From NCBI RefSeq assembly GCF_015864575.1, contig NZ_JADYWW010000001.1:1635719-1699718 (forward strand): a stretch of DNA of 64,000 nucleotides. The letters run 5' to 3'. Of the stretch, positions 55,425 to 63,190 are shown in pieces; the stretch's first letter is position 1; every line of letters begins with the position of its first letter. The notes beneath the pieces were generated by a model that saw only the letters and a program-made list of their open reading frames with translations, did no database searches and was not told the origin of the DNA. The translations under genes were made by a program, and so were the position numbers. The stretch is from Salinibacterium sp. SWN248. GTDB taxonomy: Bacteria; Actinomycetota; Actinomycetes; Actinomycetales; Microbacteriaceae.

Positions 55425-55880
55425 GTGACTACAGTATTCGTGCTCAACGGGCCCAACCTCGGTCGGCTCGGCAGCAGAGAACCCGATGTCTATGGCGGGG
55501 GAACGCTCGTCGACTTGAGCGCCGAGCTTGACGCTCACGCGCTGACGTTGCCCAACGCGGCATCCATTGTTCTCGATTTTCGCCAGACCGACAGCGAGAC
55601 CGAACTCATTTCCTGGCTTCATGAAGCTGTGGATGCGGGTGCTCCCGTCATCATGAACCCCGCGGCGTTCACTCACTATTCGTATGCGCTTCGGGATGCT
55701 GCAGCTCAAGTGTCAGGCGCTGGACTGCCTCTGGTTGAGGTCCACATCACGAACCCACACACTCGCGAAGAGTTCCGTCACACCAGCGTGATCTCGGGAG
55801 TTGCCACCGGAGTGATCGCCGGCTTCGGTTTTGAGTCCTATATTCTTGCCCTCGACGCGGTTGCTCGACGACTCAGTTAG
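55425..55880 (+). CDS. aroQ: Type II 3-dehydroquinate dehydratase
   Basis: A 151-aa dodecameric-type dehydratase converting 3-dehydroquinate to 3-dehydroshikimate. The family start NGPNLGRLGSREPDVYGG includes the catalytic Tyr and Arg. NPAAFTHYSYALRDA holds substrate-binding residues, and VEVHITNPHTREEFRHTS is the second signature. GTG start. Between aroB and efp. Confidence 0.96.
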   Translation: MTTVFVLNGPNLGRLGSREPDVYGGGTLVDLSAELDAHALTLPNAASIVLDFRQTDSETELISWLHEAVDAGAPVIMNPAAFTHYSYALRDAAAQVSGAGLPLVEVHITNPHTREEFRHTSVISGVATGVIAGFGFESYILALDAVARRLS

Positions 55881-55951
55881 ACTCGAACGTTGGTTTTTGT
55901 CGCTAGTCGACTCAATCGCGCTTTTGCTCGTTAACAGAAACGGATTTACGC

Positions 55952-56515
55952 ATGGCCTCTACCGCTGACATCAGGAACGGCGTCGTTCTCAACATGGACG
56001 GTGGATTGTGGACCGTTATCGAGTTCCAACACGTCAAACCCGGCAAGGGTGGTGCTTTTGTTCGCACCAAGGTGAAGAACGTTCGCTCGGGTAAGACCGT
56101 AGACCGCACGTTCAACGCCGGCGCCAAGATCGAAACCGAAACCGTTGACCGTTCCGAGTTCCAGTACCTGTACAAGGATCTCGAAAACTTCGTGTTCATG
56201 AACACGAGCGACTACGACCAGATCACCTTGAGCGAGACTGCCGTTGGCGATGCTGCGAACTTCATGCTGGAAAACCAGAATGTCGTTATCGCGCTGCACA
56301 ACGGTGAGCCGCTCTATGTAGAGCTTCCGGCATCCGTAGTTCTTGAAATCACGTACACCGAGCCTGGCCTTCAGGGCGACCGTTCCACCGGTGGCAGCAA
56401 GCCCGCCACCGTTGAGACTGGATACCAGATTCAGGTTCCGCTGTTCGTTGAACAGGGCACTCGCGTCAAGGTTGATACTCGTGACGGCAGCTACCTCGGT
56501 CGCGTGAACGACTAA
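55952..56515 (+). CDS. efp: Elongation factor P
   Basis: A 187-aa three-domain factor that relieves ribosome stalling at polyproline. The tip-loop lysine is Lys32 in [12 protein letters not shown]. The C-terminal signature [23 protein letters not shown] is complete (given as its ends: [13 protein letters not shown] and KVDTRDGSY). ATG 55952 lacks a clear ribosome binding site. nusB starts immediately after its stop codon. Confidence 0.97.
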   Translation: MASTADIRNGVVLNMDGGLWTVIEFQHVKPGKGGAFVRTKVKNVRSGKTVDRTFNAGAKIETETVDRSEFQYLYKDLENFVFMNTSDYDQITLSETAVGDAANFMLENQNVVIALHNGEPLYVELPASVVLEITYTEPGLQGDRSTGGSKPATVETGYQIQVPLFVEQGTRVKVDTRDGSYLGRVND

Positions 56516-56929
56516 ATGGGGGCCCGCAGCAAGGCGCGTAAGCGCGCGCTTGACGTCATGTACGGCGCGGATGTCCGCGGTGAGAGTATCAATGCAGCTC
56601 TCGCGGCCGAATCTTCGCGCGCAATGAGTGAACCCGCCCGTGCAACAGCATGGGCTTATGCCCAAGACATCGTCGTGGGCATCACCGAGCACGGTGAAGA
56701 GATCGATGAACTCATCGAAACTTATTCGCAGGGGTGGCCTTTGAACCGCATGCCTGCGGTTGACCGTGCTCTGCTCCGCATTGGTCTGTGGGAGATCATG
56801 TACAACGATGAGGTCCCGACGGGTGTCGCGATCTCCGAGGCTGTTGAATCAGCAAAAGTGCACTCGACCGAAGACTCCGCCGGATTCATCAATGGTTTGC
56901 TCGGTCGCATCGCGGCCAGCACCGAATAG
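56516..56929 (+). CDS. nusB: Transcription antitermination factor NusB
   Basis: A 137-aa all-helical protein that joins NusE/S10 on boxA RNA in rRNA antitermination. [39 protein letters not shown] and GVAISEAVESAKVHSTEDS are typical. ATG 56516 directly follows the efp TAA. A strong hairpin follows, ending the aro-efp-nusB unit before an inserted ABC transporter. Confidence 0.96.
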   Translation: MGARSKARKRALDVMYGADVRGESINAALAAESSRAMSEPARATAWAYAQDIVVGITEHGEEIDELIETYSQGWPLNRMPAVDRALLRIGLWEIMYNDEVPTGVAISEAVESAKVHSTEDSAGFINGLLGRIAASTE

Positions 56930-56939
56930 TTCGACTTAT

Positions 56940-56977
56940 GTGACGTAGCGTTACGCCTTTGCGTGACGCTACGTTAC
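56940..56977 (+). terminator. Strong hairpin after nusB
   Basis: A 17-bp stem (two G-U pairs, otherwise perfect) around a CTTT tetraloop, 10 bp after the nusB stop. No T-tract follows. A second perfect 12-bp palindrome, CGCTGGCCAGCG, lies just downstream at 56983-56994. Together they may end transcription or protect the 3' end. Confidence 0.6.
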
Positions 56978-57008
56978 GACCTCGCTGGCCAGCGCTTTCG
57001 CGCGGCCC

Positions 57009-57014
57009 TAGCGT
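57009..57014 (+). promoter_or_regulatory. -10-like TAGCGT, leaderless spacing, ABC transporter operon
   Basis: TAGCGT is followed by 6 nt (TCAGGG) and the ATG of the ATP-binding protein gene. The AGGG directly abutting the ATG is too close to act as a normal ribosome binding site. Confidence 0.45.
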
Positions 57015-57020
57015 TCAGGG

Positions 57021-57833
57021 ATGAGTTCTTCCTCCCTTCGCGACAGCACGGCTGCCGATGCGCTGTCTGTCTCCATTCACGACCTTTCGCGCCGCTTTGG
57101 CGACCGTGTGGTCTTGAGCGAACTCTCACTCGAGATCGCAGCAGGAGAGATTGTCGCGCTGATTGGCCCGTCTGGTTGCGGTAAATCAACGCTGCTACGC
57201 CACATCGGTGGCTTGGATAGCCCTACCGGTGGCTCAATCGCTATCGGAGGCACTCCCGTCACTGGGCTGGATGCTCGCTCCGCGATCGCCTTCCAGGAAC
57301 CTCGCCTTCTTCCATGGTGCTCCATCACCCGCAACGTCGAGGTGGGGCTCCCGCGCGGTAAGCGCGCCCACGACGATCGGGACCGGGTTGCCGCACTGCT
57401 TGAGCTGGTGAAACTTTCCTCGTCGGCCCATCTGCGTCCCCGGGAAATCTCCGGTGGTATGGCCCAGCGTGTGTCGTTGGCGCGGGCATTGGCTCGTCGT
57501 CCTGGCGTACTTCTGCTCGATGAGCCGTTTGGTGCTCTCGACGCTCTGACTCGCCTGTCAATGCAGGACCTGCTCCTTGATCTCCACGCCGCAGAGCCCG
57601 CGACGATCGTCATCGTCACTCACGATGTCGATGAGGCCCTGTATCTCGCCGACCGCGTGATTCTGCTTGGCGCAATTGACGCCGAGGAGAACGCCGCTCA
57701 GGCGAGCATCCGCTCCACCGTCGTCGTGCCAGGGGTTCGCCCGCGCGACCGGGGAAGCGGAGATCTTGCCGAACTACGGGCTGAGCTGCTCGAAGGGCTC
57801 GGCGTTCCCACCCATCACCTCGCGGCGCGCTAG
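57021..57833 (+). CDS. ABC transporter ATP-binding protein, sulfonate/nitrate/taurine type
   Basis: A 270-aa cytoplasmic ATPase of the SsuB/TauB/NrtD group. Walker A GPSGCGKST (49-57), Q-loop FQEPRLLPW (Gln92), signature SGGMAQR (144-150), Walker B LLLDEPFGALD (164-174) and switch His in THDVDEALYLADR are all intact. It is followed by binding-protein and permease genes, completing an importer. Similarity suggests an aliphatic sulfonate or related substrate, but the specificity is not shown; no FMNH2-dependent monooxygenase is nearby. Confidence 0.92.
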   Translation: MSSSSLRDSTAADALSVSIHDLSRRFGDRVVLSELSLEIAAGEIVALIGPSGCGKSTLLRHIGGLDSPTGGSIAIGGTPVTGLDARSAIAFQEPRLLPWCSITRNVEVGLPRGKRAHDDRDRVAALLELVKLSSSAHLRPREISGGMAQRVSLARALARRPGVLLLDEPFGALDALTRLSMQDLLLDLHAAEPATIVIVTHDVDEALYLADRVILLGAIDAEENAAQASIRSTVVVPGVRPRDRGSGDLAELRAELLEGLGVPTHHLAAR

Positions 57834-57887
57834 CGTCCGCTGACCTTTTCCACCATCCATTCTCATTTCTCTCCCCTGAAGGAAACA

Positions 57888-58928
57888 ATGTCTCCCCGTT
57901 CTCGTATCGCTTCTGTTGCCGCCGGTGTTCTTGTTCTCGCTCTTGGCGTCTCGGGCTGCGTGGAAGGTGAAGGCTCGTCGCTCTCGCCCGATGCCCCTGA
58001 CTCTGCCGCCGGCTGGAGCAGTGACCAACTCACGGTCGACTTCGCAACGTACAACCCACTCAGCCTCATCATCAAAGAAGAGGGCTGGCTAGAAGAGACG
58101 CTTGGCGACGACGTTGAAGTCACTTGGATTCAGTCATCAGGCTCCGCCGCAGCCAACGATGCGCTTCGCTCCGGCTCACTCGATGTCGGGTCAACGGCTG
58201 GTTCCGCTGCCCTCTTGGCGCGAGCCAATGGTTCGCCAATCAAGACGATTGATGTCTACTCGCAGCCCAACTGGTCGGCAATCGTTGTTGCCGCCGATTC
58301 GGACATTCAGTCGGCTGAGGACCTTCGCGGCAAGAACATTGCGGCCAATGCGGGAACCGACCCATATTTCTTCCTGCTCCAGACTCTTGCGGAGGCCGGT
58401 ATCGGCCTCGACGAGGTTACGATCACGCAGCTTCAGCACGCTGATGGAAAGACCGCGCTCGAAGCGGGAACTGTAGATGCGTGGGCCGGGCTCGATCCAC
58501 TCATGAGCGCATCCGTCGTCAACGCAGGTTCGCGCATCGTTTACGACAATCCTGATTTCAATAGCTATGGCTTCCTGAACGCTACAGAGAGCTTCCTCGA
58601 GACATCACCTGACCTCGCGCAGCTCGTCGTTGATGCGTATGAGAAGGCGCGTCAGTGGGCCGCCGATAGCCCGGATGACGCTGCAGCGATCTTCGCGGAT
58701 GTCGCCGGCATCGATCTCCCCATTGCCAACTCTGTGCTGCTGGAGCGCACGAATCTCGCGATCGACCCCGCGCCCGGCCAGAAGCAGCTCGACGTTCTGA
58801 ATGTCATTGGTCCGATCTTCGTTGACTCAGGTGCCGTTGCGGAGCAGTCGCAAATCGATGACGCTCTCGCGTCGCTCTTCGAGACAACGTATGTCGACGC
58901 TGCGGACCCGAGTCGTGTCAGTGAATAG
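57888..58928 (+). CDS. ABC transporter substrate-binding lipoprotein, SsuA/TauA type
   Basis: A 346-aa solute-binding lipoprotein. The signal peptide ends in lipobox VSGC with Cys24 as the lipidated residue. The mature part has the NMT1/SsuA-like fold, with LTVDFATYNPLSLIIKE, SGSLDVGSTAGSAALLARA, and DLRGKNIAANAGTDPYFFL, followed by EAGTVDAWAGLDP. ATG 57888 has AAGGAAA upstream. Preferred ligand unknown; related proteins bind alkanesulfonates, nitrate or thiamine precursors. Confidence 0.9.
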   Translation: MSPRSRIASVAAGVLVLALGVSGCVEGEGSSLSPDAPDSAAGWSSDQLTVDFATYNPLSLIIKEEGWLEETLGDDVEVTWIQSSGSAAANDALRSGSLDVGSTAGSAALLARANGSPIKTIDVYSQPNWSAIVVAADSDIQSAEDLRGKNIAANAGTDPYFFLLQTLAEAGIGLDEVTITQLQHADGKTALEAGTVDAWAGLDPLMSASVVNAGSRIVYDNPDFNSYGFLNATESFLETSPDLAQLVVDAYEKARQWAADSPDDAAAIFADVAGIDLPIANSVLLERTNLAIDPAPGQKQLDVLNVIGPIFVDSGAVAEQSQIDDALASLFETTYVDAADPSRVSE

Positions 58929-59769
58929 CGGAACACCGGTGCTCGAGCGGCCTCTGGTCGACGACGCAGTGGGCACCCCGGTGCCCACTGCGTCGGCGCT
59001 ACCACGGCCGCCACGCCGTTGGGTGCGGGCCACCATCCTCGGCGCAGTGATTCCCATCGCCGTGATCGTTCTCTGGCAAGCTATCGCAACGTCCGGCTTG
59101 GTGCCGAGCTACCGGCTTCCGACGCCGCTCAGCGTGTGGGCCGCGGGAGTCGATCTCTACGAGCGCGGAGTGCTTTACCAACACATCGCGATCTCCACGC
59201 AGCGCGTGCTGCTGGGGTTCGGAATTGGAGCCATCGTCGGACTGGCGCTTGCTTCGATTGTCGGGCTCTCGGCGCGGGCGTCCGAACTCTTCGCACCGAC
59301 TCTGGGCGCATTGCGGGCCGTGCCGTCTCTGGCCTGGGTGCCGCTTCTTGGGCTCTACCTCGGTCTCAACGAAGACTCGAAGGTGGCTCTCGTCGCTATC
59401 GGAGCGTTCTTTCCGGTCTACACGACGGTCGCCCCAGCCCTTCGGCATGTGGATGCTCATTTGGTCGAGCTGGGGCGCAGCTACGGCTACTCCGGTCCGG
59501 CGTTGCTGAGCCTCGTGCAGTTGCCCGCCGTAGTTCCCGCCGTTATTTCATCGCTACGCCTTGCGCTAGCCCAAGCGTGGCTCTTCTTGGTCGCGGGGGA
59601 GTTGCTTGGCGCCTCGCTCGGGCTGGGGTTCTTGCTCGTGGATTCGCAACAAAATGGCCGAATAGATCGACTGTTTCTCACGATCATCCTGCTCGGCATT
59701 CTGGGCAAGGGAACCGATGGAGCGGTTGGTTTACTCGAACGGTTCTTACTGAAGCGTTGGGGGTCGTAG
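58915..59769 (+). CDS. ABC transporter permease, SsuC/TauC type
   Basis: A permease of about 284 aa with six helices. The inner-membrane EAA-like loop ELGRSYGYSGPALL and the following QLPAVVPAVISSL match the binding-protein-dependent permease family. A low-complexity Pro-rich N-terminus (about 1-38) precedes the first helix. The start could be GTG 58915, GTG 58921 (overlapping the preceding stop) or further in near GTG 59021, the last of which would make the palindrome at 58962-58995 intergenic. Confidence 0.88.
   Translation: MSVNSGTPVLERPLVDDAVGTPVPTASALPRPPRRWVRATILGAVIPIAVIVLWQAIATSGLVPSYRLPTPLSVWAAGVDLYERGVLYQHIAISTQRVLLGFGIGAIVGLALASIVGLSARASELFAPTLGALRAVPSLAWVPLLGLYLGLNEDSKVALVAIGAFFPVYTTVAPALRHVDAHLVELGRSYGYSGPALLSLVQLPAVVPAVISSLRLALAQAWLFLVAGELLGASLGLGFLLVDSQQNGRIDRLFLTIILLGILGKGTDGAVGLLERFLLKRWGS
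58962..58995 (+). repeat. Perfect 34-bp palindrome near the binding-protein/permease junction
   Basis: Sixteen-base arms (CGACGCAGTGGGCACC and its exact complement) are separated by 2 bp. It starts 33 bp after the binding-protein stop codon, within the low-complexity 5' part of the permease frame. As RNA it would form a very stable hairpin without a T-tract. Confidence 0.9.
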
Positions 59770-59786
59770 CGCTGCCGCGAGCGCGG

Positions 59787-59792
59787 TATAGT
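59787..59792 (+). promoter_or_regulatory. Candidate -10 (TATAGT) of the pyr operon
   Basis: TATAGT lies 55 bp before the pyrR ATG and 18 bp after the permease stop. No strong -35 is evident. If used, the mRNA would begin near 59799 and contain the whole PyrR-type leader. Confidence 0.45.
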
Positions 59793-59806
59793 CGGTGAAA
59801 CAGATT

Positions 59807-59847
59807 TCCTTTAAATTCCGTCCAGAGAGGCGGGGAAGGAGGTCAGA
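59807..59847 (+). promoter_or_regulatory. PyrR-binding-type RNA leader of the pyr operon
   Basis: TCCAGAGAGGC at 59821-59831 matches the conserved loop of PyrR-binding RNAs. It is framed by a short CCG/CGG stem. TCCTT (59807-59811) can pair with AAGGA (59836-59840), which is part of the strong Shine-Dalgarno AAGGAGG before pyrR. Binding of PyrR with UMP would be expected to control ribosome access, as proposed for mycobacterial pyr leaders. No terminator follows, so translational control is more likely than attenuation. Confidence 0.65.
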
Positions 59848-60375
59848 ATGTCTGTACGCACCGTCTTGCAGCATGCTGATATCACCCGAGCGTTGACTCG
59901 GATTTCCCATGAAATCCTTGAGTCCAATCGCGGTTCCGACGATCTCGTCATTCTCGGTATTCCTACGCGTGGGGTGACCCTCGCTAAGCGGATTGCGGCG
60001 ATCATCCAGTCGGTCGACTCCACGTCCGTGACGTCAGGTGTACTCGACGTCACGATGTACCGCGATGATCTGGCCCAGAATCCCACTCGAGCAACTGGCC
60101 CGACCGACATTCCTGCGGGCGGCATTGACGGCAAGACCGTCGTACTAGTCGACGATGTGTTGTATTCCGGGCGCACCATCCGTGCGGCACTCGATGCTCT
60201 GGGCGATCTCGGCCGCCCTCGCGCTGTGCGGCTCGCGGTTCTGGTCGATCGTGGCCACCGGGAATTTCCGATCCGGGCCGACTTTGTGGGCAAAAACCTG
60301 CCGAGCTCCATGGAGGAGCGTATTAACGTGCGCCTTGAAGAGACCGACGGATCGGATGAGGTGACGATCGGATGA
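59848..60375 (+). CDS. pyrR: Pyrimidine operon regulator PyrR
   Basis: A 175-aa bifunctional RNA-binding regulator and uracil phosphoribosyltransferase. The PRPP motif is [18 protein letters not shown], and [10 protein letters not shown] and [14 protein letters not shown] are typical N-terminal segments. ATG 59848 lies 5 nt after AAGGAGG. First gene of pyrR-pyrB-pyrC-carA; its product probably binds the leader at 59807-59847. It overlaps pyrB by 4 bp. Confidence 0.97.
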   Translation: MSVRTVLQHADITRALTRISHEILESNRGSDDLVILGIPTRGVTLAKRIAAIIQSVDSTSVTSGVLDVTMYRDDLAQNPTRATGPTDIPAGGIDGKTVVLVDDVLYSGRTIRAALDALGDLGRPRAVRLAVLVDRGHREFPIRADFVGKNLPSSMEERINVRLEETDGSDEVTIG

Positions 60376-61319
60376 GGCACCTACTCAGCACCCAGGGTCT
60401 GCCCCGCGACGAAGCTATTGCGATTCTCGATGTCGCCGAAGATATGGCAGCCGTCTCCGAGCGCGAAGTGAAGAAGCTTCCGACGCTGCGCGGCAAGACC
60501 GTGATCAACCTCTTTTTTGAAGACTCAACGCGCACGCGCATCTCGTTCGAAGCGGCGGCGAAGCGACTGAGCGCCGATGTCATCAACTTTGCGGCCAAGG
60601 GATCGAGCGTCTCCAAGGGGGAGAACCTCAAGGACACCGCTCAGACTCTCGCTGCCATGGGAGCCGATGCGGTCGTCGTTCGACACTGGGCATCCGGCGC
60701 TCCGAAGACCTTGGCCGATGCTGGCTGGATCGATGCCGGAATTGTGAACGCCGGTGACGGCACGCATGAGCATCCGACTCAGGCTCTGCTCGACGCGTTC
60801 ACGATTCGTCGTCGTCTTCACGGGGCTGCTGCTCGGGGCAAAGGTTTGGACGGCGTGACCGTCACGATCGTGGGAGATATCGTTCACTCTCGAGTGGCAC
60901 GCTCGAACGTGTGGTTGCTCACAACGCTTGGCGCTCACGTGACGCTCGTCGCCCCGGCGACTCTTCTTCCCGTGAACATCAGCGGTTGGCCTGTTGAGGT
61001 CTCCTATGACCTTGACCACGCGATCGCCCAGGGCCCCGACGTCATCATGATGTTGCGAGTGCAGGCCGAGCGCATGAAAGCAGCATTCTTCCCCAACGCA
61101 CGCGAGTATTCACGGCAATGGGGTCTCAATGATGAACGGATGGCGGCCCTGCCAACAAGTAGCATGGTTATGCACCCTGGGCCGATGAACCGCGGCCTAG
61201 AAATCTCGGCTGGAGCCGCGGATTCGCCACAATCGACAGTGCTCGAGCAAGTGTCGAATGGCGTCTCGGTCAGAATGTCGGTGCTGTATCACTTGCTGTC
61301 CGGAGCTGTGGAGCGGTGA
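60372..61319 (+). CDS. pyrB: Aspartate carbamoyltransferase catalytic subunit
   Basis: A 315-aa enzyme joining carbamoyl phosphate and aspartate, the first committed pyrimidine step. The carbamoyl-phosphate motif [27 protein letters not shown] and [12 protein letters not shown] are present. No pyrI partner is seen, as usual in Actinobacteria. ATG 60372 overlaps pyrR by 4 bp. Confidence 0.98.
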   Translation: MRHLLSTQGLPRDEAIAILDVAEDMAAVSEREVKKLPTLRGKTVINLFFEDSTRTRISFEAAAKRLSADVINFAAKGSSVSKGENLKDTAQTLAAMGADAVVVRHWASGAPKTLADAGWIDAGIVNAGDGTHEHPTQALLDAFTIRRRLHGAAARGKGLDGVTVTIVGDIVHSRVARSNVWLLTTLGAHVTLVAPATLLPVNISGWPVEVSYDLDHAIAQGPDVIMMLRVQAERMKAAFFPNAREYSRQWGLNDERMAALPTSSMVMHPGPMNRGLEISAGAADSPQSTVLEQVSNGVSVRMSVLYHLLSGAVER

Positions 61320-61377
61320 GCGCGGGATTTATGCCTGCCGCCCCTGATTGCGTACTAATCCAGAGAAGAGGACTCTC

Positions 61378-62703
61378 GTGAGTATAAGAATCGTTAACGC
61401 CACGCTGCCCAACGGTGAGCGCGCCGACTTCACGATTGAGCGCGGCGTTTTCACCGACGCGACATCCGCTGATCGCACGATTGATGCCTCAGGCCTGCAG
61501 GCCCTGCCCGGACTTGTTGATCTCCACACTCACTTGCGTGAACCTGGCTTCGAGCAGAGCGAAACGGTGCTTTCGGGCAGTCGTGCTGCTGCGATGGGCG
61601 GCTTCACCGCCGTCTTCGCCATGGCCAACACCATGCCGGTTCAAGACACCGCTGGAGTTGTTGAGCAGGTTCAGTCGCTCGGTATTGATCACGGGTACGC
61701 GACTGTGCGCCCCATCGGCGCCGTCACCGAAGGGCTTGACGGCGTCAAGCTTTCGGAGATCGGTGCCATGGCCAATTCGCGAGCCGGCGTGCGCGTTTTC
61801 TCCGATGATGGCAAGTGCGTTCACAACGCGTTGCTCATGCGTCGCGCGCTCGAATATGTGAAGACGTTTGACGGTGTTGTCGCTCAGCATGCTCAGGAGC
61901 CGACGCTCACTGTTGATGCGCAAATGAACGAGGGCGCAGTATCCAGTGAGCTTGGTCTTGCGGGCTGGCCTGCCGTCGCAGAAGAGTCGATCATCGCGCG
62001 CGACGTGCTCCTCGCCGAGCATGTGGGGGCACGCCTCCATATCTGTCACCTGTCGACCGCTGGCTCGGTTGACGTCATCCGCTGGGCTAAGGCTCGCGGA
62101 ATTGCTGTGACGGCAGAAGTGACGCCTCACCACCTGCTTCTCACTGAGGAACTTGTGCGCGGCTACGACGCTCGCTTCAAAGTGAACCCGCCTCTGCGTC
62201 GTGACGAAGACGTTCACGCGCTTCGTGCCGCTCTCGCCGACGGAACCATTGACATCGTCGCTACCGACCACGCACCGCATCCGCCAGAGGCAAAAGAGTG
62301 CTCGTGGGCAGAAGCTGCGTTTGGCATGGTCGGTCTTGAATCCGCTCTCAACGTTGTTCAGCAGGCTGTCGTCGATACTGGCCAGTTGAACTGGACGGAT
62401 GTCGCCCGCGTTCTTTCGCAGAAGCCGGCCGAGATCGGTCGCCTCGACGGCTACGCGACCCCGTTCGCTCTCGGCTCGGCCGCGAATCTCGTGCTGCTCG
62501 ACCCGAGCGCACGGTCTACGTTCTCGACCGAATCCCTGCGGGGCAAGAGCACGAACTCGCCCTACCTAGGCCGCGAACTCCCTGGCCGAGTGATGACCAC
62601 CATCCACAACGGCTACGAAACCGTTCGCGATGGCGACGTCGTCGATGCGACTGAGGTCGCTCAGCAGGCCAGACTGGCTGAAAGCGAGGCAGCGAATGTC
62701 TAA
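61378..62703 (+). CDS. pyrC: Dihydroorotase
   Basis: A 441-aa type I dihydroorotase, zinc-dependent, closing carbamoyl aspartate to dihydroorotate. Metal ligands are in DLHTHLREPG, the His of AQHAQEP, HICHLST and ATDHAPHPPE (catalytic Asp). The frame opens at 61348, but GTG 61378 has GAAGAGG upstream and gives the normal N-terminus. It overlaps the next gene by 8 bp. Confidence 0.96.
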   Translation: MSIRIVNATLPNGERADFTIERGVFTDATSADRTIDASGLQALPGLVDLHTHLREPGFEQSETVLSGSRAAAMGGFTAVFAMANTMPVQDTAGVVEQVQSLGIDHGYATVRPIGAVTEGLDGVKLSEIGAMANSRAGVRVFSDDGKCVHNALLMRRALEYVKTFDGVVAQHAQEPTLTVDAQMNEGAVSSELGLAGWPAVAEESIIARDVLLAEHVGARLHICHLSTAGSVDVIRWAKARGIAVTAEVTPHHLLLTEELVRGYDARFKVNPPLRRDEDVHALRAALADGTIDIVATDHAPHPPEAKECSWAEAAFGMVGLESALNVVQQAVVDTGQLNWTDVARVLSQKPAEIGRLDGYATPFALGSAANLVLLDPSARSTFSTESLRGKSTNSPYLGRELPGRVMTTIHNGYETVRDGDVVDATEVAQQARLAESEAANV

Positions 62704-63190
62704 AGACGTCTCACTGCTCATCGTGATCGGCATCCTGGTTATCTTGCTGGCACTCATGGTTGCTGGCTGGTATTCACGAAAGCGACGACAGGCTCACATC
62801 GGGCTCCCGGTTGCACCGCCGGCTGACCTAGCCGACACTGACCTGCGGTTTAGCGGCAAGTACGTATCGACCACGGTTGCCGGCGATCAGCTCAACCGTG
62901 TGAACGTGCACGGCCTGGGATTCCGGGCGAACTGTTTGCTCGAAGTGCATTCCGAAGGCATCGTCGTCTCGCGCGCGGGATCAGACGATCTCTGGCTTGC
63001 TCGTGACACAGTGCGCGGCATTTCCCGCGCTACCTGGACCATCGACCGTGTGGTCGAAAACAACGGATTGCAGGTGATCGAGTGGACGCTCGATGGCACT
63101 GCAGTCGATAGTTATTTCCGAATGGACGACCCCGAGACGTGTGAACGCGCTCTCGATACAGTCGTCGGCAATGAAAGGCAGTCCCTGTGA
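62696..63190 (+). CDS. Small membrane protein between pyrC and carA (PH-like domain)
   Basis: A 164-aa protein with one N-terminal helix (about 5-25) and a soluble beta-rich domain (about 50-160) that looks like a bacterial PH-type fold. It corresponds in position to the membrane protein between pyrC and carA in mycobacteria (Rv1382 locus). ATG 62696 overlaps pyrC by 8 bp and carA by 4 bp, so it is an integral part of the operon. Its role in pyrimidine synthesis is unknown. Confidence 0.8.
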   Translation: MSKDVSLLIVIGILVILLALMVAGWYSRKRRQAHIGLPVAPPADLADTDLRFSGKYVSTTVAGDQLNRVNVHGLGFRANCLLEVHSEGIVVSRAGSDDLWLARDTVRGISRATWTIDRVVENNGLQVIEWTLDGTAVDSYFRMDDPETCERALDTVVGNERQSL

